A program made the translations under genes and the position numbers. From the NCBI RefSeq assembly GCF_000614025.1, contig NZ_BAKF01000001.1:62001-126000 (forward strand): 64,000 nt of DNA, read 5' to 3'. The notes below the pieces were generated by a model. It saw only the letters and a program-made list of their open reading frames with translations, did not search any database and was not told the origin of the DNA. Every line of letters begins with the position of its first letter. The first letter of the stretch is position 1. Below are positions 1 to 8,813 of this stretch, piece after piece. The DNA is from Prevotella aurantiaca JCM 15754 (GTDB taxonomy: Bacteria; Bacteroidota; Bacteroidia; Bacteroidales; Bacteroidaceae).

Positions 1-1221
1 TTCCTCATTCTCTTTGTCATGTTTACTGCAACGTTCACTCTTGGGCAGTATCCTATGGACTGGATTGATGCTGGTGTGGCTTGGATTTCGGAACTTTTAA
101 ACAACGTTTTGCCCGATGGTCCAGTGAAAGCCATGCTCGTTGATGGTGCCATTGCGGGTGTTGGAGCCGTTATTGTGTTCCTTCCGCAAATCCTAATCCT
201 ATACTTTTTCATCTCGTACATGGAGGATTGTGGCTACATGTCGCGCGCTGCTTTCATCATGGACAGGCTCATGCACAAGATGGGACTGCATGGAAAGTCG
301 TTCATTCCGCTTATTATGGGCTTCGGTTGCAACGTTCCTGCCGTCATGGCAACGCGTACAATAGAGAGCAAACGCAGTCGTTTGGTTACGATGTTGGTAT
401 TGCCTATGATGAGCTGTTCGGCTCGCTTACCTATTTATATAATGATAACAGGGTCGTTTTTTGCTGCTCAATATCGCTCAACTGTTATGATGGCGCTTTA
501 CGTTATCGGTATTCTGATAGCGGTATTGCTGGCTCGTCTTTTCTCTAAAACTCTTGTAAAGGGCGAAGATACACCTTTTGTGATGGAACTTCCACCCTAC
601 CGTTTCCCTACATGGAAGGCGATAGGACGCCACACTTGGGAGAAAGGTAAGCAGTATTTGAAGAAGATGGGAGGCATCATTCTGGTGGCTTCGGTCATCG
701 TTTGGGCCTTAGGCTACTTCCCATTGCCCGACAATCCCGACATGGGAAAGCAGGAACAGCAGGAGCAAAGCTATATTGGTAGAATAGGAAAGACCATCGA
801 ACCAGTGTTCCGTCCGATGGGTTTCGATTGGCGTTTAGACGTTGGTTTGCTTGCTGGTGTGGGCGCAAAGGAGATTGTTGCTTCTACGATGGGCGTGCTA
901 TATACCAACAACGACTCGTTCGGAAACGACAATGAGTACAACGATGAAAGCGGTAAATACGAGCTATTGCGCCACCAAATGACTGCCGACATTGCGAAAC
1001 GAAACAACATTTCATACGATGCAGCAAAGCCTTTGGCCACGTTAACGGCTTTCTGTTTCTTGCTTTTTGTGTTGCTCTACTTCCCTTGTGTGGCTACCAT
1101 TGCAGCCATAAAAGGCGAAACGGGCAGTTGGAAATGGGGCTTGTTTGCTGCCTTCTACACCACAGCATTAGCATGGGTGGTCAGCGCTATCGTCTTCCAA
1201 GTGGGCAGACTCTTCCTCTAA
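1..1221 (+). CDS. feoB: Ferrous iron transporter FeoB, C-terminal part (cut by window start)
   Basis: This is the membrane part of FeoB, the inner-membrane permease that takes up Fe2+ and is driven by an N-terminal GTPase domain. The frame is open to base 1, so the G domain lies upstream of the window and about 406 residues remain. Both Gate regions can be seen: GFGCNVPAVMATRT near residue 107 counted from base 1, with MSCSARLPIY after it, and GAKEIVASTMGVLY near residue 289. Many hydrophobic segments surround them. A hydrophilic, Asn/Asp-rich insert follows the second Gate region. The gene ends in TAA and no partner follows on this strand for 160 bases. Family assignment is secure; the intact length cannot be judged. 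Confidence 0.95.
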   Translation, partial: FLILFVMFTATFTLGQYPMDWIDAGVAWISELLNNVLPDGPVKAMLVDGAIAGVGAVIVFLPQILILYFFISYMEDCGYMSRAAFIMDRLMHKMGLHGKSFIPLIMGFGCNVPAVMATRTIESKRSRLVTMLVLPMMSCSARLPIYIMITGSFFAAQYRSTVMMALYVIGILIAVLLARLFSKTLVKGEDTPFVMELPPYRFPTWKAIGRHTWEKGKQYLKKMGGIILVASVIVWALGYFPLPDNPDMGKQEQQEQSYIGRIGKTIEPVFRPMGFDWRLDVGLLAGVGAKEIVASTMGVLYTNNDSFGNDNEYNDESGKYELLRHQMTADIAKRNNISYDAAKPLATLTAFCFLLFVLLYFPCVATIAAIKGETGSWKWGLFAAFYTTALAWVVSAIVFQVGRLFL

Positions 1222-1346
1222 CAGCACGTACCGAAGGCCCCGCTCCGTGCTAATATGGGTGCGGAGGTGGGTGTATTGTTCTTGTAAAATTAGGTAAAAA
1301 ACGTCAATTCACCCACTGGAATGGTGCGGATAGTGTAATTATTGTA

Positions 1347-1354
1347 TATCTTTG
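1347..1354 (+). promoter_or_regulatory. Bacteroidetes -7 box (TATCTTTG) for the PBP gene
   Basis: TATCTTTG fits the Bacteroidetes -7 consensus TAnnTTTG and lies 27 bases before the ATG at 1382. No clear TTTG is seen about 20 bases upstream, so the -33 element is weak. Confidence 0.5.
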
Positions 1355-1381
1355 TAATCTGAAATCTGAAAACTTTGTAAT

Positions 1382-2545
1382 ATGAAAAGATATATCTTAG
1401 GTGCCATTTGTGCCTTTATGGCAGCCACAGCCATCGCTCAAGAGTACCACGGAGAGATGGAACGACTGTATCCCGATAAGGTTAAGACACCTCAAACAAA
1501 CAAGAAAACAACTCAACCAACTAACAAAACCACTACGACAACGACTGCGGAAGAGGCCACAACACTACTTCCTGAGTTGCAACAGCTAGCCAACGAACTG
1601 CTTAAAGGGCATAAAGGCAGCATTATTGCCATCAGACCAAGCACGGGAGAGGTGATATGTTTGGCGACAAACTCGCCCGAAGGACCGAACAACGACCTCG
1701 CTATTGCCACCGCTTATGCCCCTGGTTCTACCTTTAAAACGGCTCAAGCGCTCACGTTTCTGTCGGAAGGAATCATCAAGGCCGATACAAAACAAACGTG
1801 CTTTGGGGCTTTTCGTGAAGAGAACATCAAGGTGAAGTGCCACAAACACGCCTCTCCGCTGATGCTACGCAGTGCCATTGCCAACTCGTGCAACACTTTT
1901 TTCCTAAAGTCTTTCAAGGATATGATTGGCAATAAAGCCAAATATGGCTCTTTCGATGTAGCCATCGAAAAGTGGCATAGCTACATGAAGAGCATGGGAT
2001 TGGGCGGTCCGCTCGGCATCGATATACCTGGAGAGAAGGGCGGTTTGCTGCCTACTTCAAACTATTTAGCACGCCGTTACAGGAATGGATGGCGACCATT
2101 GACCATTATTTGGACGGGTATGGGACAGGGAGACATCACTGTTACACCGCTTCAGCTTTGTAATCTTGCAGCCTCGATAGCCAACCGTGGCTACTTCTAC
2201 ACACCGCATATTCGTCCTAATACGCCCGAAAATCCGTTGCCAAAACGTTTTCTCGAACGCCACCAAACGCTTGTTTCGGCTGACGCTTATACTCCTGTGA
2301 TTGAAGGAATGCGCAATGTTGTAACATGGGGAACGGCCCGTGCCATCAATACAAAGGAATTTTCGATTTGCGGAAAGACGGGTACAGTGGAGAACGAGGG
2401 CAAAGACCACTCTGCATTTATCGCCTTTGCACCTATGAACAACCCTCAAATTGCCATTTCAGTGTTCATCGAAAACGCTGGATTTGGGGCTGATGTGGCT
2501 GCTCCGATGGCCGCAAAGATAATTCATAAAGCACTAAAAAAGTAG
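1382..2545 (+). CDS. Small penicillin-binding protein (stand-alone transpeptidase domain)
   Basis: Peptidoglycan D,D-transpeptidase-like protein of 387 residues, probably exported to the periplasm. Residues 1-19 form a signal peptide (ends AIAQ). A Lys/Thr-rich linker follows to about residue 60, and the rest is a penicillin-binding transpeptidase domain. The three active-site motifs are present: S-T-F-K with Ser116, S-C-N with Ser169, and K-T-G with Lys332. Class B PBPs usually have 550-700 residues with a long N-terminal dimerisation domain, and that domain is absent here. It could be a dedicated transpeptidase partner or a penicillin sensor; the sequence does not decide. The start is supported by the signal peptide and the -7 box 27 bases upstream. 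Confidence 0.85.
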   Translation: MKRYILGAICAFMAATAIAQEYHGEMERLYPDKVKTPQTNKKTTQPTNKTTTTTTAEEATTLLPELQQLANELLKGHKGSIIAIRPSTGEVICLATNSPEGPNNDLAIATAYAPGSTFKTAQALTFLSEGIIKADTKQTCFGAFREENIKVKCHKHASPLMLRSAIANSCNTFFLKSFKDMIGNKAKYGSFDVAIEKWHSYMKSMGLGGPLGIDIPGEKGGLLPTSNYLARRYRNGWRPLTIIWTGMGQGDITVTPLQLCNLAASIANRGYFYTPHIRPNTPENPLPKRFLERHQTLVSADAYTPVIEGMRNVVTWGTARAINTKEFSICGKTGTVENEGKDHSAFIAFAPMNNPQIAISVFIENAGFGADVAAPMAAKIIHKALKK

Positions 2546-2650
2546 GCCCGACTGGCTGCTTTGGGTTCCGATAAGACCCATGCACAAACAGCGTATAGCC
2601 TCAGCAGCAATGCTATACAGCCTATGCAGCAACGATGCTGCATGGTTTGC

Positions 2651-2703
2651 AGTCCGAATGCGAAGCCGTAGCACATAATGTGCAGAGGCTCTGCATTCGG
2701 ACT
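2651..2703 (+). terminator. Composite hairpin downstream of the PBP gene
   Basis: An 11-bp perfect inverted repeat (AGTCCGAATGC at 2651-2661, GCATTCGGACT at 2693-2703) encloses further pairing arms AGCC/GGCT and GCACAT/ATGTGC, giving one long nested hairpin. A T-containing but not pure T tract follows. It probably ends the PBP transcript and protects its 3' end. Confidence 0.6.
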
Positions 2704-2771
2704 TTATCGTTTATATGGGCAGAGAAAGTAGATTTTTTAACGTTCCGATGGTGCTGTTCTTGCTACTTTTT

Positions 2772-2803
2772 TTTGCTTTTCTCGCAAAACATTCTTACTT
2801 TTG
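2772..2803 (+). promoter_or_regulatory. Promoter of the patatin-like gene
   Basis: TTTG at 2772-2775, exactly 20 bases, then TACTTTTG at 2796-2803: a full match to the Bacteroidetes sigma-ABfr promoter. It places the transcript start near 2810 and so selects the ATG at 2826 over an upstream in-frame ATG at 2715. Confidence 0.8.
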
Positions 2804-2825
2804 TAGGGATAACGAACAACAACAA

Positions 2826-3674
2826 ATGAAAACTGGATTGGTATTAGAAGGTGGCGCAATGCGGGGCTTATTCACCGCTGGTGTCATTGATGTTATGATG
2901 GAAAACGGCATCGAATTCGATGGCGCAGTGGGCGTTTCGGCTGGCGCAGCCTTTGGTTGCAACTACAAAACAAAGCAAATTGGGCGTGCAATTCGCTACA
3001 ATAAGCGCTTCGCAAAAGACCGACGGTACGCCTCTTGGTGGTCGCTCTTCACAACAGGCAACTACTTTAACGCTGAATTTGCCTATCATACGCTGCCCAA
3101 CGAACTGGATATTGCCGACTTCGAAACCTTCCGTAACAATCCAATGGAGTTCTGGGCAGTGGCTACCAATGTGGGTTCGGGTAAGGCAGTGTACCGAAAT
3201 CTGAAGACGTTAGACTATGATGAGCTCGAGTTTATAAGGGCTTCGGCATCTATGCCGCTTATGTCTAAGGTGGTAAATCTGAACGGACAACACCTTTTAG
3301 ACGGCGGTGTGGCCGACTCAATACCGCTCGACTTCTTCCAACGGCAGGGATACGAGCGCAACGTTGTGGTACTAACGCAGCCCAAAGGCTATCGAAAGCG
3401 ACCCATAAACATTATGCCGCTGATGCGATTACAGCTAAATCACCACGCAAAAATGATAAAAGCACTCGCAGAACGACACATTATGTATAATAAACAGCTC
3501 GATTTTGTACTGCAAGAGGAGCAGGCTGGCCGCATATTTGTTATTCGACCACAGGCCGCTCTCAACGTCGGACACATGACACATAACCCCGAAAAGATGC
3601 AAGAAATATACGAAGAAGGACGAAAAGTAGCTACTGCCGAACTGCAAAAGCTACAACAATTCTTGGCAAAATAG
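2826..3674 (+). CDS. Patatin-like phospholipase family protein
   Basis: Predicted serine lipid hydrolase of 282 residues with the Ser-Asp dyad of the patatin family. The oxyanion-hole sequence GGAMRG is near residue 10. The nucleophile elbow G-V-S-A-G contains Ser38. The catalytic Asp is in D-G-G at about residue 159. There is no signal peptide, so it should be cytosolic or peripheral, like the E. coli YjjU group. The start at 2826 is chosen because a full promoter lies at 2772-2803 and the conserved glycine loop begins a few residues after this Met. The in-frame extension to 2715 would begin upstream of the promoter. The substrate is unknown; phospholipid or lysophospholipid is likely from the family. 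Confidence 0.88.
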   Translation: MKTGLVLEGGAMRGLFTAGVIDVMMENGIEFDGAVGVSAGAAFGCNYKTKQIGRAIRYNKRFAKDRRYASWWSLFTTGNYFNAEFAYHTLPNELDIADFETFRNNPMEFWAVATNVGSGKAVYRNLKTLDYDELEFIRASASMPLMSKVVNLNGQHLLDGGVADSIPLDFFQRQGYERNVVVLTQPKGYRKRPINIMPLMRLQLNHHAKMIKALAERHIMYNKQLDFVLQEEQAGRIFVIRPQAALNVGHMTHNPEKMQEIYEEGRKVATAELQKLQQFLAK

Positions 3675-3745
3675 CAACATTTAGATTGCAAAAACAACAT
3701 CAAAACCGAACAACAAATACACAAACACACAGCAAGAAAATAATT

Positions 3746-3795
3746 CTTTTTGGAAAACTTAGACGACATTGTTTTCCAAAAAGTTTTCCAAAAAG
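3746..3795. terminator. Inverted plus direct repeat in the patatin-nrdD gap
   Basis: CTTTTTGGAAAAC (3746-3758) and GTTTTCCAAAAAG (3771-3783) form a 13-bp perfect stem with a 12-base loop. The right arm is partly repeated directly at 3784-3795. It probably works as a terminator between the lipase and nrdD. The rest of the 423-base gap is AT-rich and holds the nrdD promoter. Confidence 0.5.
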
Positions 3796-3958
3796 AAAAA
3801 TTTTCGGCTCTTTCATTTCGCAAAAGATTTACTCTTTTTTCTAAATAAGCAAAGAACGTTCGCTTTAAAGCGTATTTTTTATATGCTTATTATCAGTTAG
3901 TTATAAAACATAATAGTCGTTTCGGCTTAAAAAGACAGGAATTTTTTCGCTGGAAAAA

Positions 3959-3991
3959 TTTGTTTTATTCGTTTTCTTTTTCCTACCTTTG
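3959..3991 (+). promoter_or_regulatory. Promoter of nrdD
   Basis: TTTG at 3959-3962, 21 bases, then TACCTTTG at 3984-3991. The implied 5' untranslated region before the ATG at 4098 is about 100 bases. I saw no NrdR-type palindrome. Confidence 0.75.
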
Positions 3992-4097
3992 CAACAGATA
4001 AAGTTTACCAAAACGATATTCAACAATTAAAAACGTAGTGCATCAATAAAGCAACAATAACACCAAATAAATAACAAGGATATACTAAAAAGTTAAG

Positions 4098-6197
4098 ATG
4101 AAGAATTTCACCATTACCAAACGTGACGGCTCTAAGGACCGTTTCTCACTCGACAAGATTATGAATGCCATCATAAAGGCATTCGAAAGCGTAGGCGAAC
4201 CTACCGACCTCGGCACAGTTTCTAAAGTTCTTGCGAACATAGACATTCATGATGACATTAAAGTAGAGGACATTCAAAACCAAGTAGAAGAGGCTTTAAT
4301 GAAGGAAGGACACTACCATGTGGCCAAAAGCTTCATTGTTTACCGTCACCAACACACCGAAGACAGAGAGGTATTAGAGAAGATGCGCTTCCTAACAGAC
4401 TACTGTCATGCTGAGAATGCAGCTACTGGATCTAAGTTTGATGCCAATGCTAACGTGGAAAACAAGAACATTGCAACGCTCATAGGCGAACTTCCAAAGC
4501 AGGGTTTCATACGTTTGAACCGCCGATTGCTTACCGATCGCATTAAGAAAATGTATGGTAAAGAGGTTTCGGACGAGTATTTGCACTTGTTGAACAACCA
4601 CTTTATATATAAGAACGACGAGACAAACCTCGCCAATTACTGCGCTTCTATCACCATGTACCCATGGCTTATCGGTGGAACAACGTCGATTGGAGGTAAC
4701 TCTACAGCCCCAACCAACCTTAAAAGCTTCTGCGGTGGCTTTATAAACATGGTGTTTATGGTGTCAAGTATGCTTGCAGGAGCATGCGCAACACCCGAAT
4801 TCTTAATGTATATGAACTACTTTATACAGAAAGAATACGGCAAAGAGTACTGGAAAAACCCTGAAAAGGTGGTGGACTTGAGCTTGAAACAACGCACAAT
4901 AGATAAGATTATAACCGACTTCTTCGAGCAAATCGTGTACTCGTTGAACCAACCAACAGGTGCAAGAAACTACCAAGCGGTGTTCTGGAACATATCGTAT
5001 TACGACAAGTTCTACTTCGAATCGCTCTTCGATAGCTTCTATTTCCCTGACGGATCGCAGCCCGATTGGGACGGCGTATCATGGTTACAAAAGCGCTTCA
5101 TGACTTGGTTCAACCAGGAACGCACTAAGGCTGTGCTTACATTCCCAGTTGAAACAATGGCGCTTCTCTCTGAAAATGGTGAATGCCGCGATACCGAATG
5201 GGCCGACTTTGCAGCTCAAATGTATGCTGACGGACACAGTTTCTTTACTTATATGAGCGACAATGCCGACTCGTTAAGCTCATGCTGCCGTCTCCGTAAT
5301 GAGATTCAAGACAACGGTTTCTCGTACACACTCGGTGCAGGAGGCGTATCAACAGGTTCTAAGAGTGTGCTTACCATCAACTTAAACCGCTGCATCCAGT
5401 ACGCAGTCAATAAGAATCTCGACTACAAAGAGTATCTTTCACACATCATAGACCTTTGTCATAAGGTGCAATTGGCATACAATGAGAACCTGAAAGACTT
5501 GCTAAAACACCACATGTTGCCGCTCTTCGACGCTGGATACATCAATATCGACCGCCAATACCTTACCATTGGTATCAACGGACTGGTTGAAGCAGCCGAG
5601 TTTATGGGCTTGAATATTACACCAAACGACGAATACAAGGAGTTTGTACAAACCATCTTAGGTCTTATCGAAACTTATAATAAGCAGTATCGCACGAAGG
5701 AAGCCATGTTCAACTGCGAGATGATACCTGCCGAAAACGTTGGTGTGAAGCACGCAAAGTGGGACAAAGCCGATGGATACTTCGTACCACGCGACTGCTA
5801 TAACAGCTATTTCTATCGCGTAGAAGACAATTCTTTAACGATATTGGATAAGTTCCGCTTGCACGGAGCGCCTTACATAGAACACCTTACAGGTGGTTCG
5901 GCACTGCACATGAACCTCGATGAGCATCTCTCACAGGCTCAATACCGCCAGCTTATGCGCGTTGCTGCAGAGGAAGGATGCAACTATTTCACGTTCAACA
6001 TACCGAATACGGTGTGCAACGAGTGCGGACACATCGACAAACGTAACCTTAAAGAGTGCCCACACTGCCACTCTGAGAACGTAGATTACCTTACCCGAGT
6101 TATCGGATATATGAAGCGTGTAAGCAATTTCTCGGCTGCTCGTCAGACAGAAGCAGGCAAACGCTACTACGCAACAAAGGAAAAGTATACAGTATAG
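4098..6197 (+). CDS. nrdD: Anaerobic ribonucleoside-triphosphate reductase
   Basis: Class III ribonucleotide reductase, 699 residues, a cytosolic glycyl-radical enzyme that makes deoxyribonucleotides without oxygen. The N-terminal 95 or so residues form an ATP-cone regulatory domain (ITKRDGSKDRFSLDKI). The catalytic barrel carries the Cys pair in SSCCRL near residue 395. Near the C-terminus there is a zinc site (CNECG followed by CPHC), and the glycyl-radical loop RVIGYMKR places the radical on about Gly670, some 30 residues from the end. All expected parts are intact. The activase gene nrdG follows after 124 bases, so both are probably one transcript. An obligately or facultatively anaerobic life style follows from this gene. 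Confidence 0.97.
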   Translation: MKNFTITKRDGSKDRFSLDKIMNAIIKAFESVGEPTDLGTVSKVLANIDIHDDIKVEDIQNQVEEALMKEGHYHVAKSFIVYRHQHTEDREVLEKMRFLTDYCHAENAATGSKFDANANVENKNIATLIGELPKQGFIRLNRRLLTDRIKKMYGKEVSDEYLHLLNNHFIYKNDETNLANYCASITMYPWLIGGTTSIGGNSTAPTNLKSFCGGFINMVFMVSSMLAGACATPEFLMYMNYFIQKEYGKEYWKNPEKVVDLSLKQRTIDKIITDFFEQIVYSLNQPTGARNYQAVFWNISYYDKFYFESLFDSFYFPDGSQPDWDGVSWLQKRFMTWFNQERTKAVLTFPVETMALLSENGECRDTEWADFAAQMYADGHSFFTYMSDNADSLSSCCRLRNEIQDNGFSYTLGAGGVSTGSKSVLTINLNRCIQYAVNKNLDYKEYLSHIIDLCHKVQLAYNENLKDLLKHHMLPLFDAGYINIDRQYLTIGINGLVEAAEFMGLNITPNDEYKEFVQTILGLIETYNKQYRTKEAMFNCEMIPAENVGVKHAKWDKADGYFVPRDCYNSYFYRVEDNSLTILDKFRLHGAPYIEHLTGGSALHMNLDEHLSQAQYRQLMRVAAEEGCNYFTFNIPNTVCNECGHIDKRNLKECPHCHSENVDYLTRVIGYMKRVSNFSAARQTEAGKRYYATKEKYTV

Positions 6198-6267
6198 GTC
6201 CTCAAGCGTGAGGTGCATGAGGGTGGATTACATTACACCTTCAATGATTTATATTTTCGTTTATAGT

Positions 6268-6298
6268 GTGTGCATACTGCGTTGAGCAGTGTGCACAC
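6268..6298. other. Intercistronic hairpin between nrdD and nrdG
   Basis: GTGTGCATACTGC (6268-6280) pairs with GCAGTGTGCACAC (6286-6298), leaving a 5-base loop. No T tract follows directly, so it may be an mRNA-processing or partial-attenuation element that sets the nrdD:nrdG ratio rather than a full terminator. Confidence 0.5.
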
Positions 6299-6321
6299 CA
6301 TGTTTAATAAAGGCTTTTTAA

Positions 6322-6788
6322 ATGCTAAAATACGTAGATACCGACATAGTATTCCAAGAATTCCCCGACGAAGTAACGCTGGCCATCAACTTATCAAACT
6401 GTCCTTGCCGCTGTCCGGGCTGCCATAGCACCTTCTTATGGAAGGATGTAGCGACGCTTTAACCCCCGAAGCAATAGAAAAGTTGCTGAACGAGCATGGC
6501 GAACGCATTACCTGCATCGGCTTTATGGGTGGCGACAGCGAACCAGAGGCCATCGACCGTTTGGCTGCTTATATGCGAATGCAACACAAGGAGATAAAGG
6601 TGGGCTGGTACACTGGCCGCACTACCATAGCAGCGGAGATTCAACTGCCCCACTTCGATTATATTAAGGTGGGACCATACATTCGCCATTTGGGTGGATT
6701 AGACAGCCGACGAACCAACCAACACATGTATAGGATAACGGAAGACAGGAAGTTGGAGGATATTACCAACCTGTTTTGGAAGAAATAA
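6322..6788 (+). CDS. nrdG: Anaerobic ribonucleotide reductase activating protein, frameshifted
   Basis: Radical-SAM activase that installs the glycyl radical on NrdD. Translation from the ATG at 6322 gives the expected N-terminus with the 4Fe-4S motif C-x3-C-x2-C (CPCRCPGC). It runs into a stop just after WKDVATL. The rest, from DALTPEAIEKLL with GFMGGD and VGWYTG, is in the next frame. Adding one G at about 6451 (GTAGC to GTAGGC) joins the halves into 155 residues, the usual NrdG length, reading WKDVGDALTPE. The gene is therefore either disrupted or, more likely, misread by one base, as in eight other genes here. It follows nrdD as expected. Confidence 0.9.
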
Positions 6789-7176
6789 AGCTTTTAGAAA
6801 AAAGCGCGAAAGAGGGGCAAGGCGATTCTATTTTTCATAGAACTTATAGGAGAACTATAGAATCTAAGAAAGATAGAAAGCCCTTAAAATCATCTAAAAG
6901 CGAGCCAACCACATTTTAAAAGAAATACCATTGAAAAGCAAAGAAGTTTTTAACATATATCTTTTTTTATTCAAATATTTTGTGTAAGTTTGCATTTAGG
7001 AAGCAGAGAAGTGCGATTTATCTAAATAATTGCATCGTATTAGCATTCTATTGTTTACCTTTTTGTGATGTATATTCTACCGATTTAGCTGTGAATATAC
7101 GAGCAGTTGAACAATATTACGATATAGTTTAAAACGCTTTAACAGATATACATAACAACAAAAGTGAGAGATTAGT
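6789..7176. other. 388-base intergenic region with long leader
   Basis: No gene is visible. TAAGTTTG at 6985-6992 fits the -7 consensus on the plus strand, but no -33 TTTG is seen. If used, the following gene (ATG 7177) would have a leader of about 178 bases. I found no strong hairpin or known riboswitch in it. Confidence 0.4.
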
Positions 7177-7788
7177 ATGGTTTTAGACATGCCTATACCA
7201 GTAATTTGCCTTATTCTGACAGGGTTCGTATATGCCCTTGTCGGTGGATTGGTGCTACGGCCGAAGTTCTACCATCAAGAACCTGAAACACGAAACCGCA
7301 ATGCCAAGAGGGTATTTCTATTCAATACGGTGTTCTTTGGCACGATAATGATGATTCTCATCAGCCCTATTCTCCCCATCAATATGCATATCTTCCCCGC
7401 TCTTCTTGCTGTTTTCATCTTTGCAGGAAGCATTATTTTCTTTATATTTTTGTTACGAACGAAGCAGTGGAAAGCCCTAAACGCTAACCACGCAACGCTC
7501 CGTTTCAAGCAGGCGAAACGCTATTTGTTTGCCCACAGAACCATTATTGTATCGATAGACGGCATGCCTGAAGGCAGAGGACTCGTATTTTGGGCTTTCA
7601 ACAGATGTTTGATTCCGCCTGGCAAACACCGCTTTCACTTCAGAGTGGTGAAGTCGTTAGAAAACCAAACGAATGCTGAAGAAACCTTGTTCAGTCAGGA
7701 AGTGGAAGTGGAACTGACCGAACAGGGTACCTACTACATAGAAGAAGATGAACAACGACAGGCGTTATACTTCCGTTTACAAGCTTAA
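7177..7788 (+). CDS. Membrane protein of an uncharacterised six-member paralog family (copy 1)
   Basis: 203 residues, function unknown. Hydrophobic helices lie near residues 6-25, 48-66 and 70-90. A soluble C-terminal domain of about 110 residues follows, probably beta-rich, with the motifs SIDGMPEGRG, CLIPPGKHRFHFRV and YYIEEDEQ. The same layout and the P-G-K/F-H plus Y-x-x-E-E signature are found in the next gene and in four genes at 24.2-27.1 kb. The two plus-strand copies are 15 bases apart and probably co-transcribed. No catalytic motif is visible. The C-terminal domain might bind a ligand or partner at the membrane, but that is a guess. Confidence 0.7.
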   Translation: MVLDMPIPVICLILTGFVYALVGGLVLRPKFYHQEPETRNRNAKRVFLFNTVFFGTIMMILISPILPINMHIFPALLAVFIFAGSIIFFIFLLRTKQWKALNANHATLRFKQAKRYLFAHRTIIVSIDGMPEGRGLVFWAFNRCLIPPGKHRFHFRVVKSLENQTNAEETLFSQEVEVELTEQGTYYIEEDEQRQALYFRLQA

Positions 7789-7803
7789 AAAATTGATGAT
7801 AGC

Positions 7804-8490
7804 ATGGGTTTTGATTACGTAATATTTATATATGTTACCGTTTTTTTCGGGTTATTGTTTGCCATTTTTACAGGTATCTATTTCGAACCGAGGTTTTTTC
7901 ACACCAGCAATTACTCGAAACAAAACATCATTATAGGTGTTTTGTTCGTCTTATTCACAGTTACTGGCTTGGCATCTTTTTTGGTTTCGATGTCTGATAA
8001 CATGCTGATTCGGTATGGAATTCCTATTCTTTTTGCAGTTGAACAATTCATTGGAATCATATTGTTTGTACGGTATCTCCGACTGACGTACCGCTGGTTG
8101 GGCGAACATCGAAGTGCTGTAACATTGCATTTCAATAGAAAAAAGTTTGCCGTAATACCGAAAAGAATCGTCATAGAAGCCATAGATGGAATGCCAAACG
8201 GCAAGGATGTAACCTATTGGATATACAATAAGTGCCTCATAGCTCCAGGATTTCACCACTTTAAATTCCGTGTTGTAGTAGACAAGAGAGGCCGAAGTAC
8301 TTATGGAGAAGAAGAACTTTTCTCGTACGAAACAAAAGTCATGCTTCGCCCAGACGGCAGATACTTCATAGAAGAGGACTTAGATAAGCAGTGCATTATC
8401 ATTACACCGATGTTCCATGAAATTATAGAATATACGGAAGAAGAGCCGATGAATGAGGAACAAAAGTGGACTGACGACTCGCAAAAGTAA
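7804..8490 (+). CDS. Membrane protein of the same paralog family (copy 2)
   Basis: 228 residues, function unknown. Three hydrophobic segments occupy about residues 5-25, 38-60 and 68-88. The C-terminal domain repeats the features of copy 1: EAIDGMPNGKD, CLIAPGFHHFKFRV, LFSYETKV and YFIEEDLD. The P-G-K-H of the other members is P-G-F-H here. The tail after residue 205 is acidic (EYTEEEPMNEEQK). It follows copy 1 after 15 bases with the same orientation, which suggests a tandem duplication and one transcript. The dispersed repeat at 8601-8786 lies downstream. Confidence 0.7.
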   Translation: MGFDYVIFIYVTVFFGLLFAIFTGIYFEPRFFHTSNYSKQNIIIGVLFVLFTVTGLASFLVSMSDNMLIRYGIPILFAVEQFIGIILFVRYLRLTYRWLGEHRSAVTLHFNRKKFAVIPKRIVIEAIDGMPNGKDVTYWIYNKCLIAPGFHHFKFRVVVDKRGRSTYGEEELFSYETKVMLRPDGRYFIEEDLDKQCIIITPMFHEIIEYTEEEPMNEEQKWTDDSQK

Positions 8491-8600
8491 TACGCAATCC
8501 ACACCGAATAAACACTTCAAGAAAAGTATTCGGACGGAATAAGAACAAACGCTAATCGCTTTCTCTTTCCATTTCAAAAGCTGAAAACACTGAAAACAAG

Positions 8601-8786
8601 TGTAAAGATTTCGGAACGCCCCACATTTTGTGTAACAACCACACTTTCAGCACGTTGCAATACCCCTTGTTTTGCATTGCAAAAGTGCCTATATTACACA
8701 GCAAAAGCGCCTGTTTTGCATTGCAAAACAGGCGCTTTTGTATGATAAAACAACTTCAATCACTTTTCACATGTATTTCTTTTACA
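8601..8786 (+). repeat. Dispersed 186-bp element, copy 1
   Basis: The element begins TGTAAAGA and ends in TTTACA, an inverted end pair, and is 186 bp long. The middle holds tandem palindromic units of the type TTTTGCANNGCAAAA spaced about 22 bp apart and joined by GTGCCT/GCGCCT. It lies between the convergent genes ending at 8490 and 8814. Copies 3 and 4 have the same length, and copies 5 and 6 are 187 bp. Confidence 0.85.
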
Positions 8787-8813
8787 AAACAGGAGCAGCT
8801 AAACCAGCCCACC

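Noticed and set aside
2715..2825. Longer N-terminus of the patatin-like protein from the ATG at 2715
   Set aside because: A full promoter lies at 2772-2803 inside this extension, and the added residues have no family similarity.
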